A stretch of 34,185 nt of DNA, taken from positions 1-34,185 of the forward strand of contig CAZPMO010000028.1 in the NCBI GenBank assembly GCA_964587515.1. The letters run 5' to 3'. A program made the translations under genes and the position numbers. This document shows, piece by piece, positions 1 through 7,455 of the stretch. Positions within the stretch are counted from its first letter, which is position 1; every line of letters begins with the position of its first letter. The notes beneath the pieces are model-generated. The model was not told where the DNA came from. It was given only the letters and a program-made list of their open reading frames with translations, and did no database searches. Source of the DNA: CAZPMO01 sp964587515. Lineage in GTDB: Bacteria; Pseudomonadota; Alphaproteobacteria; MPNO01.

Positions 1-105
1 GTCGCGCGCGAAGCGGGAAAGCTCGGCCGGGATCGTCTCGAACGCGGCGCGGGCGATCGCGTCGATGTCGGCGAGACTGGGCGCGTTGCTGAATGGCGTC
101 GTCAT
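1..105 (-). CDS. Zincin-like metallopeptidase family protein, N-terminal fragment
   Basis: The ATG is at 103-105 on the minus strand and the frame stays open to the window edge, giving 35 residues. The fragment reads MTTPFSNAPSLADIDAIA, followed by RAAFETIPAELSRFARD. This matches the start of the small zincin-like metallopeptidase family, whose members begin with a 'SLxDLexLAxxAlxxIPxxl' helix. The catalytic HExxH of that family would lie downstream, outside the window, so it cannot be checked. The gene is divergent from the acyltransferase gene at 182, with 76 bases between the two start codons. The family call rests on a short helix and is moderate. Confidence 0.5.
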   Translation of the reverse strand, partial: MTTPFSNAPSLADIDAIARAAFETIPAELSRFARD

Positions 106-181
106 GGGGTATGGATAGCGCGGCTTAAACGCCGCGCCAAGCGATAGCGCGGAATCGACCATTTGAACTTGTTGGTATGAC

Positions 182-1273
182 ATGTCGGATGCCAGGCAGT
201 ATCTGAAAGTCAATGGAAACTTCGAGATGGTGCGCGGCGTGCTTGCGTCGCCGGAAATCGCCTACGAGACCTGGGGCCAACTGAACGAGCGCGCCGACAA
301 CGCGGTGCTGATTTTCACCGGCCTTTCCCCGTCCGCCCATGCCGCGTCGTCGCGGACCGATCCGTCCACCGGCTGGTGGGAGGATATGGTGGGCCCCAGC
401 AAGCCCATCGACACGGGGCGCTATTTCGTCATTTGCGTGAATTCGCTCGGCAGCTGTTTCGGATCCACCGGCCCGGCCTCGGCAAATCCCGCGACGGGCG
501 AGATTTACCGGCTCGATTTTCCTGTTCTGTGCCTGGAGGATGTGGCCCAGGCAGGGCAAATGGTGGTCGCTTCGCTCGGGATCAAGCGGCTTTACGCGGT
601 TATCGGATCATCCATGGGCGGCATGACGGCGCTCGTCCACACGCTTTTGTATCCGGGCACGGCCGAGCGATTGATCTCCATATCTTCCGCCACGCGCAGT
701 CTGCCGCTGTCGATCGCGCTGCGTTCCCTGCAGCGCGAACTGATCCGCAAGGATCCCGCATGGCGGGACGGCCAGTATGCCGACGATGCGCCGCCCGAAG
801 AAGGTATGCGCTTGGCCCGCAAGCTCGGGATGATCACCTATCGTTCCGGCGAAGAATGGGCCGAACGGTTCGGGCGCGAGCGGGCGACGGGGAATATCGC
901 CGGCGTAAAAACCGGGCCATTCGGGATCGACTTCGAGGTCGAAGCATACCTCCAGTCCCATGCCGATAAATTCGTCGGGGCGTTCGACGCCAACTGTTAT
1001 CTCTATTTGTCGCGGGCGATGGATCTGTTCGACGCCGGCGATCACGGCGGCAGCGTCAAGGCGGCGCTGGCGCGGACCGGCCTGGACCGCGCGCTGGTGA
1101 TCGGGGTCCGCACCGATTTCCTGTTTCCGCCCGATCAGCAACTGGAACTCGCCGACGGTCTCAAGGACGCCGGCGTCGACACCGAATTCGAGGCCCTCGA
1201 TTCAATCCACGGCCACGATTCCTTCCTGATCGACATGGATCGCTTCCGTCCGGTCGTCGCCCGGATGTTTTGA
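182..1273 (+). CDS. MetX-family acyltransferase, probable L-serine O-succinyltransferase
   Basis: This is a 363-residue alpha/beta-hydrolase acyltransferase of the homoserine O-acetyltransferase (MetX) family. The expected triad is visible: nucleophile Ser144 in GSSMGG, Asp312 in RTDFLFPP and His345 in HGHDSF. The oxyanion-side segment reads NSLGSCFGSTGPASANPATG, whereas classical MetX has NVLGGCxGTTGP. The NSLGSC form, together with SLQRELIRKDP, GMRLARKLGMITYRS and DANCYLYLSRAMD, is what I recall from the Xanthomonadaceae MetX-like enzymes that succinylate L-serine. The substrate is therefore inferred as serine plus succinyl-CoA, giving O-succinylserine for cysteine synthase. A cysteine synthase gene lies about 3 kb away at 4470-5525. 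Homoserine acylation for methionine synthesis remains the alternative. The ATG at 182 has no strong Shine-Dalgarno sequence. Confidence 0.8.
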   Translation: MSDARQYLKVNGNFEMVRGVLASPEIAYETWGQLNERADNAVLIFTGLSPSAHAASSRTDPSTGWWEDMVGPSKPIDTGRYFVICVNSLGSCFGSTGPASANPATGEIYRLDFPVLCLEDVAQAGQMVVASLGIKRLYAVIGSSMGGMTALVHTLLYPGTAERLISISSATRSLPLSIALRSLQRELIRKDPAWRDGQYADDAPPEEGMRLARKLGMITYRSGEEWAERFGRERATGNIAGVKTGPFGIDFEVEAYLQSHADKFVGAFDANCYLYLSRAMDLFDAGDHGGSVKAALARTGLDRALVIGVRTDFLFPPDQQLELADGLKDAGVDTEFEALDSIHGHDSFLIDMDRFRPVVARMF

Positions 1274-1293
1274 ACATCACGTTATTTGCGGCT

Positions 1294-1354
1294 GTCGGTT
1301 AATTTTACACATTCTCCGAAAATCCCGAGGAAACCGTCGGGATTCTTTACACAT
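1294..1354 (+). promoter_or_regulatory. Two direct repeats upstream of the sigma-54 promoter, candidate activator sites
   Basis: Two copies of GTCGG-N5-TTTACACAT lie at 1294-1312 and 1336-1354, 42 bases apart (four helical turns). They end about 60 bases before the -24 element at 1416. Tandem sites at this distance on one helix face are typical for a bacterial enhancer-binding protein acting on sigma-54 RNA polymerase. In PEP-CTERM/exosortase organisms the usual candidate is the PrsK/PrsR two-component system. I cannot confirm from memory that this is the PrsR operator sequence. Confidence 0.5.
1321..1350 (+). terminator. Inverted repeat, possible terminator of the acyltransferase gene
   Basis: AATCCCGA (1321-1328) and TCGGGATT (1337-1344) form an 8-bp stem with an 8-base loop, followed by CTTTAC. 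The short T-run makes it a weak intrinsic terminator. It lies between the two candidate activator repeats and partly overlaps the second, so the two roles may be mixed. Confidence 0.35.
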
Positions 1355-1415
1355 CACGGTTTCAAGCCGGGTGTAGTCAACGTTAACCATTTGAAAATTA
1401 ACGATTGTCGGGAAC

Positions 1416-1431
1416 TGGCACGATTCTTGCA
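1416..1431 (+). promoter_or_regulatory. Sigma-54 (RpoN) promoter of the PEP-CTERM protein gene
   Basis: The sequence TGGCACGATTCTTGCA matches the -24/-12 consensus TGGCACRNNNNTTGCW at every defined position. The invariant GG (1417-1418) and GC (1429-1430) are separated by exactly 10 bases. Transcription would start near 1442, leaving a leader of about 38 bases before the ATG at 1480. Sigma-54 control implies an ATP-dependent activator bound upstream, for which the repeats at 1294-1354 are candidates. Confidence 0.85.
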
Positions 1432-1479
1432 TTAACCTTCATGACGCGAAAATTTATCAGCTCAACTTGGGAGCGCGAC

Positions 1480-2199
1480 ATGAAGATGAACACCCTCAAA
1501 TCCAGCCTCGCCGCGGCAGCGCTTCTCGCCGGGACGATGACGGTGGGCGGTTCCGCGAACGCGGCCGTTCTGACGCTCGATTTCAATACAATCTTCGGTG
1601 GGGCTCCGGGCGCCTCCATGGGCACGGCGACATTTACGGACCAGATGGACGATTCCGTCCTGTTAGAGATAACTGCGGACATCGGCGTCGGCGAGAAGAT
1701 TAAGACCCTTTATTTTAATCTCAAGGACGGCGCTGTTGGGGTGAATGTCCTTGCCGCTGGGATGGCTCCGAACCCATTCGGTGTCGCTGACCTCGACGGC
1801 GGCGCTTGGGACCCGGATGTCGGCGTTGATGCCTTCATGGCCGATGGCGATGGCAAATACGACATTCGCATCAATCTCCCCCATACCGCCACCGAAGCAT
1901 TCGAAGACGGCGAAATGCTGACGTTTGTCCTCAAAGATCTTGGCGGTAAAACAGCGGTCAATTTTGGTGAGGAGTCCTCCGACGCCGGTGGATCCGGTCC
2001 ATACTTCGCCGCGATGCATATTATCGGTCAAAGTTCCGGCGAGAGCGTCTGGAAGGCGGCGAGTGAAGATCCGTCCATTGACCCGGGTGACCCGACGGAC
2101 CCGCCGGTCCCCGGTGTTCCCGAGCCCGCGACGATGCTGATCTTCGGCATGGGTCTGGTTGGTCTCGGCGCGATCCGGCGCAGGAAGGCGACCGCCTAA
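1480..2199 (+). CDS. PEP-CTERM sorting domain protein, secreted surface protein
   Basis: This is a 239-residue exported protein. Residues 1-28 form a signal peptide ending in GSANA. The C-terminus (from about residue 213) is a complete PEP-CTERM signal: VPEP, a hydrophobic helix (ATMLIFGMGLVGLGAI) and a basic RRRK tail. This is the tag that an exosortase recognises and cleaves during export. The middle is Asp/Gly-rich, beta-type and unrecognised; a Pro/Asp linker (DPGDPTDPPVPG) precedes the tag. I chose the ATG at 1480 over the upstream in-frame ATGs because GGGAG lies 6-10 bases before it and the signal peptide begins there. It is followed by a strong terminator, so it is probably monocistronic. 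No exosortase gene is in the window. Confidence 0.88.
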   Translation: MKMNTLKSSLAAAALLAGTMTVGGSANAAVLTLDFNTIFGGAPGASMGTATFTDQMDDSVLLEITADIGVGEKIKTLYFNLKDGAVGVNVLAAGMAPNPFGVADLDGGAWDPDVGVDAFMADGDGKYDIRINLPHTATEAFEDGEMLTFVLKDLGGKTAVNFGEESSDAGGSGPYFAAMHIIGQSSGESVWKAASEDPSIDPGDPTDPPVPGVPEPATMLIFGMGLVGLGAIRRRKATA

Positions 2200-2230
2200 A
2201 CATAGGTTTGCTTCCACACAACCAATCGGG

Positions 2231-2264
2231 AAACGGCGGTTCTTCGGAGCCGCCGTTTTCTTTT
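2231..2264 (+). terminator. Intrinsic terminator after the PEP-CTERM gene
   Basis: AAACGGCGG (2231-2239) pairs with CCGCCGTTT (2250-2258). The stem extends inward through U-G, U-A and C-G pairs to a UUCG tetraloop (2243-2246). The hairpin is followed by TCTTTT. It lies 31 bases after the stop codon of the PEP-CTERM gene. Confidence 0.85.
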
Positions 2265-2483
2265 GGTGGAACGTCGGCAGCCGATTGCGACCAAAAATAA
2301 ATACAAATCTGGAAGTAACCCATTATAGGCATCATTTTTACTTCATTATTATAAATCATAGGAAATATAATAATACTTATTGGTAATTTATATTTTCGAA
2401 AAATTTTCTAACCTTATATCCCGGTAGAGTATAAAAATTGGTCCGCCACTTCGCTTTCGGGCGATCAAACAGGGATAGAAGAG
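2265..2483. other. AT-rich intergenic stretch upstream of the metalloprotease gene
   Basis: Bases 2290-2450 are strikingly AT-rich for this genome, with runs such as AAATATAATAATACTTATT near 2361-2380. This probably holds the promoter of the downstream protease gene: TATAAT occurs near 2365 on the plus strand and also, reading the other way, near 2325. I found no convincing -35 partner and no ORF. AT-rich upstream DNA of this kind often binds nucleoid proteins, but that is inference. Confidence 0.45.
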
Positions 2484-4468
2484 TTGTCCAGAACAGTCGG
2501 TCGGCGCGTCGCGCAATCAGCGTTCATCACCTTCTTCGCGATCCTTTCAACCACATCCGCCAACGGCCAGGGAACACCGCCGGTCGATTCCGCGACCTGG
2601 ACGGGCACGCTTGAAGTCGTCATCGAGGACGATTTCGATGGCGGCCGCCACAGACAGGTCCAGTTCCTGCGCGACGACGCCGACGGCGCGCTGCGCGAGC
2701 TGCGCTTCGACGCCGCGTTGCCGGCCGGGCTGAGCACGGGCGAAAGGGTGACGGTGCGGGGACGCGGCGAAGATGGAAACATTTGGGTCGATACGCTGGA
2801 TGCGACCGCCACCGGGACCACCGCCGAGACCGCCATCGACGCGGAAGCCGCCGCCGCCACGGAGCGCCGCGCCGTTGTGCTGATGGTCGATCTCGCCGAC
2901 GCCACGGCGTCGTCCCGCTATACGATCGATCAGATTGCCGCCAACATGTATACCGGCGCGCGCTCGGTCGACGGGCTTTATCGCGACTCATCGGACCACC
3001 AGCTGGGCTTCACCCACGACAGCGACGGCGACGGCCGGCCGGACGTGTTCGGGCCGTTCAGGATCGGCCTCGATTCCCAGACCTGCGATTATTACGGCTG
3101 GCGTACGCCGCCGAGGACGCGGCGACCGCCGCTGGAATCGATCTCTCGCTGTACCAGCACCGGGTTTTCGTGCTGCCGCGCTACAATGAGTTGTCGTGCG
3201 GCTGGGCCGGCATCGCCAATGTCGGTTGCGGCAGCTTTTGCCGGTCGTGGGTCGCGGAAGGCGAATCACCCATGGTCTTCGCCCACGAGCTTGGCCACAA
3301 CCTCTATATGGCCCACGCCGGAACCGATCCGGAAAACGACGGCGTCACGAACTCCACCTACGGCGATTACTCCGACCCCATGGGTCTGTCGCGCGCCTGG
3401 CACCGGTTCAACGGCGCCCATGCGGAACAGATGGGTTGGCTGCGGGCCGAAACCGGCGCGGTGGCCACCGTCGTATCCGGCGGTATTTACGAGATCGCTC
3501 CGATCGGCGCCGACCCCGCGACGGCGACCGCGCCGCGAACGCTCAAGATCGCGAAGGCCGACAGCGCCGAGTACTATTATCTGACCTACCGCCAGCCGAC
3601 CGGCTATGACGACAGCCTGTCGAGCACCTATACCAGGGGCGTCAATGTCCATCGTTATCTGGGCAGCGGCTATAACGTCACCAGCTTCGTCAAATCACTC
3701 GGCGATGCGGAATCGTTCATTGACGCCGTCAACGACGTCACCGTGACCCAGCTTGGCCACGACGCCAATTCGGCGACGGTCGAAATCGCCTACACCGTAT
3801 CCTGCGACAGCACCACGCCGTCGGTCGGCGTCTCGCCGTCCGTCCGTTTCGTGCGGCCCGGCGATCAGGCGGTTTACGATTCTTCCGTCGCCAACCTGGA
3901 CGGCTCGGGCTGCGGCGAGACCACGTTCGACGTCGCGTACGCCGGATCACCGTCGGGCGCGCTTTCGGGCTCGCGACTGACCCTTGCCGCCGGTCAGTCG
4001 GGCAATGTTTCATTGATGATCGACACCGCGGGTCTGGGCGACGGCGCCTATGACGCCAACGTGCGGTTCAGCGACGGCGACGGCGTCGATCCGACGCACC
4101 CCACCGACGGTCTGGGCAATTTGTCGGTGGTGGTCGACGGCACCGCGCCGACCGCGCCCACCGACCTCGCCGGCGCGACCAATCGCAAGGGTAAGGTGAC
4201 TCTCGGCTGGAGCGCTTCGTTCGACGCGGTCGCCGGGGTAAGCGCATACGCCGTTTATCGCGACGGCGCGCTGATCGGTGAGACCGGTTCCACAGAATTC
4301 ACGGACGCCAACACCGTTTCCGGCGCGAGCTATATTTACACCGTTACCGCCAAGGACGCCGTCGGCAACGTCTCCGGCCCGTCCGATCCGGCCAGCGTGA
4401 CCATCGCGATTTCGGGCGGTGGTGGTGGCAATGGCGGCGGTTCGGGCAAGGGCGGTAAAAAGAAATAA
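2484..4468 (+). pseudogene. Secreted metzincin-type metalloprotease with fibronectin III domain, frameshifted
   Basis: The gene reads in two frames, 2484 to about 3101 and then about 3102 to 4468. Restoring one G at 3099-3101 (GGCTGGCGTAC to GGCTGGGCGTAC) gives one protein of about 661 residues. It starts with TTG behind AGGG (2471-2474) and has a signal peptide ending near SANGQ. Repaired-frame landmarks are a Ca-loop-like DSDGDGRPD, the zinc site HELGHNLYMAH (His268, 272, 278; HExxHxxxxxH) and a Met-turn-like DPMG with Met300, as in gametolysin-like (M11) metzincins. A beta-sandwich region, a fibronectin type III domain (about 553-640) and a Gly-rich tail ending GGKKK follow. An extracellular endopeptidase is inferred. 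Both halves keep good coding character, so a sequencing error or a very recent mutation is more likely than an old pseudogene. It converges on cysK with one base between the stop codons. Confidence 0.75.
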
Positions 4469-4469
4469 T

Positions 4470-5525
4470 TCAGAACGCCGCGTCCAGTTGGAAATTCGGG
4501 GTGGAGCGGGAAATCTCCTCCTCGCCATCGGTCATCCCGACCGGAATTTCCGCGAACAGGGGCGTGCTGAGGTAGCGTTCGCCGGTATCGGGCAGCATGC
4601 ACAGCACCGTCGCGCCGTCCGGCGCGTCTTCACAGATCTTGAGCGCGCCGGCGAACGTCGCGCCGGCGGTGATCCCGACAAAAATGCCTTCCCTGGCCGC
4701 GAGCTCCCGGCCGCACCGCATGGCGTCCTCCCCCGAGACCGTGACCACCCGGTGTATGACGCCCGTCTCCACGGCGTCGCCCGTCAGCCGCGAGATGAAG
4801 TTCGGGCCCCAACCCTGCATGGGATGCGGATTGTAGGCCGGGTGCGTGCCCGTGGGGTTGCCGTCGGAGTCCTTTTTCTGGGCGATGCCGGACGACAATA
4901 CCGGCGCGTCCTCGGCCTCGCAGACGACCACCTTGGTTTCCGGCCGCTCCCGCGCCAACACGCGCGCCACGCCTTTTAATGTGCCGCCGGTGCCGTAACC
5001 GGTGACCCAGTAATCCAGCGCCTCGCCCTCGAAATCGCGGAGAATTTCCTGGGCCGTGGTGCGCGAATGGTAATCGGGATTGGCTTCGTTCTCGAATTGC
5101 CGGGGCATGAACCAGCCGTGTTTTTCGGCAAGCTCGGCCGCCTTGCCGATCATGCCCGTGCTGCGCCCGGCGGCCGGCGTCAGGACCACGCGCGCGCCGA
5201 GAAAACGCATCAGCTTGCGACGCTCGACGCTGAAGGTCTCGGTCATGGTGACGACCAGCGGATAGCCCTTCTGGGCGCACACCATGGCGAGGCCGATGCC
5301 GGTGTTGCCGCTGGTCGATTCGACCACTGTCTGGCCCGGTTTCAGCGCGCCCGATCTTTCCGCGTCTTCGATGACCCCCAGCGCCAGCCGGTCCTTCACC
5401 GACCCCATTGGATTGAACGCCTCGATCTTCACGAACAGATTCACGTTCGGCGGCGCAAGGTTGCCGATCCGGACAACCGGCGTGTCGCCGACGGTCTCCA
5501 GTATGTTTTCGAATTTTCGTCCCAT
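4470..5525 (-). CDS. cysK: Cysteine synthase (PLP-dependent O-acyl-L-serine sulfhydrylase)
   Basis: This 351-residue fold-type II PLP enzyme makes cysteine from sulfide and an O-activated serine. Visible motifs are the PLP lysine in NPMGSVKDR, the substrate loop TSGNTG, the phosphate-binding GTGGT and the C-terminal LPDTGERYLST. An insertion reading KKDSDGNPTGTHPAYNPHPM is longer than in enterobacterial CysK and is typical of a CysK subgroup in Proteobacteria. I chose the ATG at 5525 because the protein then begins MGRKFENILETVGDTP, the family's normal start; the open frame upstream is not conserved-looking. It is divergent from the cyclase gene at 5684. The donor may be O-succinylserine, given the serine O-succinyltransferase-like gene at 182; O-acetylserine is the usual donor of the family. 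Confidence 0.93.
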   Translation of the reverse strand: MGRKFENILETVGDTPVVRIGNLAPPNVNLFVKIEAFNPMGSVKDRLALGVIEDAERSGALKPGQTVVESTSGNTGIGLAMVCAQKGYPLVVTMTETFSVERRKLMRFLGARVVLTPAAGRSTGMIGKAAELAEKHGWFMPRQFENEANPDYHSRTTAQEILRDFEGEALDYWVTGYGTGGTLKGVARVLARERPETKVVVCEAEDAPVLSSGIAQKKDSDGNPTGTHPAYNPHPMQGWGPNFISRLTGDAVETGVIHRVVTVSGEDAMRCGRELAAREGIFVGITAGATFAGALKICEDAPDGATVLCMLPDTGERYLSTPLFAEIPVGMTDGEEEISRSTPNFQLDAAF

Positions 5526-5615
5526 TTCAGTTCCAGCTACCACCCGTAACTTCCTGACTGCAATCTGGCACGGCGGCCTGCGAGCGCAAACCAGACTTTT
5601 CGACCGTATCGGCGT

Positions 5616-5633
5616 CGATGGACTCCTCCATCG
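5616..5633. repeat. Short inverted repeat between cysK and the cyclase gene
   Basis: CGATGGA (5616-5622) and TCCATCG (5627-5633) are perfect 7-bp arms around CTCC. It lies in the 158-base divergent promoter region. It has no T-run, so a protein-binding site is more likely than a terminator; chance is possible. Confidence 0.3.
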
Positions 5634-5683
5634 GCCGCTCATACAATCCCGCCCGTCGATTGCTCTGAAAGCAGACACATCGC

Positions 5684-7446
5684 ATGGCCGACGAACGCGT
5701 CCAGAGAAGGCTTGCGGCTATCCTGGCCGCCGATGTGGTCGGCTACTCGCGCCTGATGGAACAGGACGAGACGGGAACCCTGGCGCGGCTCAAATCGTTG
5801 CGATCCGAGGTGTTCGACCCCAGGACGAAGCAGTTCGACGGGCGCATCTTCAAGACCACCGGGACGGCGCGCTGGCCGAGTTCGGCAGCGCCGTCGACGC
5901 GGTCCAATGCGCGGTCGAGATTCAGCGCGCGCTGGCGCGGCGCAATGCCGAACTGCCGGAGGAACAGCGGATCGTGATGCGCATCGGCGTCAGCCTGGGC
6001 GATGTAATCGTTGAGGGCGACGATCTCTATGGCAACGGCGTCAACGTGGCCGCGCGCATGGAAGTTCTCGCCGAACCAGGAGCCATATGCGTTTCCGGCA
6101 ATGTTCACGAGCATATGGGGAACGCGCTCGACGTCAGTTTCGAAGACCTCGGCGAGCAGGCGGTCAAGAACATCGATCGGCCAGTAAGGTCATATCGCGT
6201 GCGTTTGGATGTCGCCGCCGCGAGCGCCACTGTCCGCCAGCCGGGCGCTCCGCCCGCGTTACCCGACAATCCGTCCATCGCCGTGCTGCCTTTCCAGAAC
6301 ATGTCGGGCGATCCGGAGCAGGAATATTTCGCCGACGGCCTCAGCGAGGATTTGATCACTGATTTGTCGAAGATCTCCGGCCTATTCGTGGTCGCGCGCA
6401 ATTCATCGTTCGCCTTCAAGGGACGAAGCACCGATGTGCGCGACGTCGCCGGCCAGCTCGGCGTGGCGCAAATCCTCGAAGGCAGCGTGCGGAAGATGGG
6501 GCCCAAGGTCCGCATCAACGCCCAGCTCATCGACGCGAAGACCGGCGGACATTTGTGGGCCGAGCGTTATGACGGCGACCTCGATGACATCTTCACGCTG
6601 CAGGATGAGATCATGGCCCAGATCGTCTCGGTCATGGAACTGCATCTGACCGCCGCCGACCTGGCGAGCACCGAGCGCAAACCGACCCATAGCGCCGAGG
6701 CTTACGATCTATGTCTTCGGGGCCGCGCCGAATATTACCGCTATACGCCCGAGAATCTGACCAACGCCATGCGCTGTTTGGAGCGGGCGATCGAAATCGA
6801 CCCCACCTATGCGGACGCCTACGGCTACTTGTCCTACTGCCACACAAGCGCCTTCGAGTTTACCTGGCCCGGGGCAAGGGACAGCCTCGATTACGCACTC
6901 GAACTGGCGGAAAAATCCCTGGCTCTCGACAACCGGTCATCGGTCGCCCATTCACGACTTGGTTGGGTGCTCGGTTTCCTCGGCGAGTTCGAACGGGCGA
7001 CGGAAAATTTTGAGCAAGCCATCGCCCTCGATCCGCGAGACGCCGGCGCCTATTTTGCGTATGGCGAGACAATGAACCGCGCCGGCCTGCCGGAAAAAGC
7101 GATTCCGCTGATCGAACGGGCGATCGGCATGGAGGTCGTCGCGCCGCCGGGTTGGGATTTTGGCTTGGGGCATGGTTATCTGTTGCAGAAGAGATATGAC
7201 GAGGCGTTCGCCAAGTTCCTCCTGGTTCTCGGTCGTTTACCCCGTTTCCTGCCGGCGCGGGTGCAATTGGCTCGCGCTTACGGCGAGCTGGATCGCATTC
7301 CGGAATCTCGAGCCGCGGTCGAGGTGCTCCGGGAGGTGGCCCCGAATTACACGATCCGCAGCGCCGACAGGATGTTCCACTACCCCGACGAGGAACACCG
7401 CGCCCGGCTCCACGACGGCCTCCGCAAAGCCGGCTTGCCGGAGTAA
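5684..7446 (+). pseudogene. Class III adenylate cyclase with TolB-like and TPR-like regions, frameshifted
   Basis: Two frames join at 5861-5863. Changing GGG to GGGG restores KTTGDGALAEFGSAVDAVQ and one protein of about 587 residues. The N-terminal class III cyclase domain (about 8-175) shows metal-binding Asp17 in ILAADVVGYSRLME, the second metal Asp61 in GDG (exactly where the base is missing), and the catalytic Asn/Arg in GNGVNVAARME. A TolB/FlgO-like region follows (about 200-320, from SIAVLPFQNMSGDPEQEYFA). The rest is TPR-like helices. Such proteins are usually cytoplasmic cAMP synthases whose C-terminal part senses a partner or signal. The ATG at 5684 gives the family start MADERVQRRLAAILAADV. 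Intact reading on both sides argues for a sequencing error. The HEAT-repeat gene begins 9 bases downstream, so the two are probably co-transcribed. Confidence 0.8.
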
Positions 7447-7455
7447 GGCACCCGC

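Noticed and set aside
5566..5581. Second sigma-54-like element (TGGCAC) in the cysK-cyclase intergenic region
   Set aside because: The -12 half reads CTGC and the GG-to-GC spacing is 11 rather than 10, so it does not meet the strict RpoN spacing rule.
3099..5863. Programmed ribosomal frameshifting in the protease and cyclase genes
   Set aside because: There is no slippery heptamer or following pseudoknot; both are explained by one missing G in a G-run, and neither family is known to use frameshifting.
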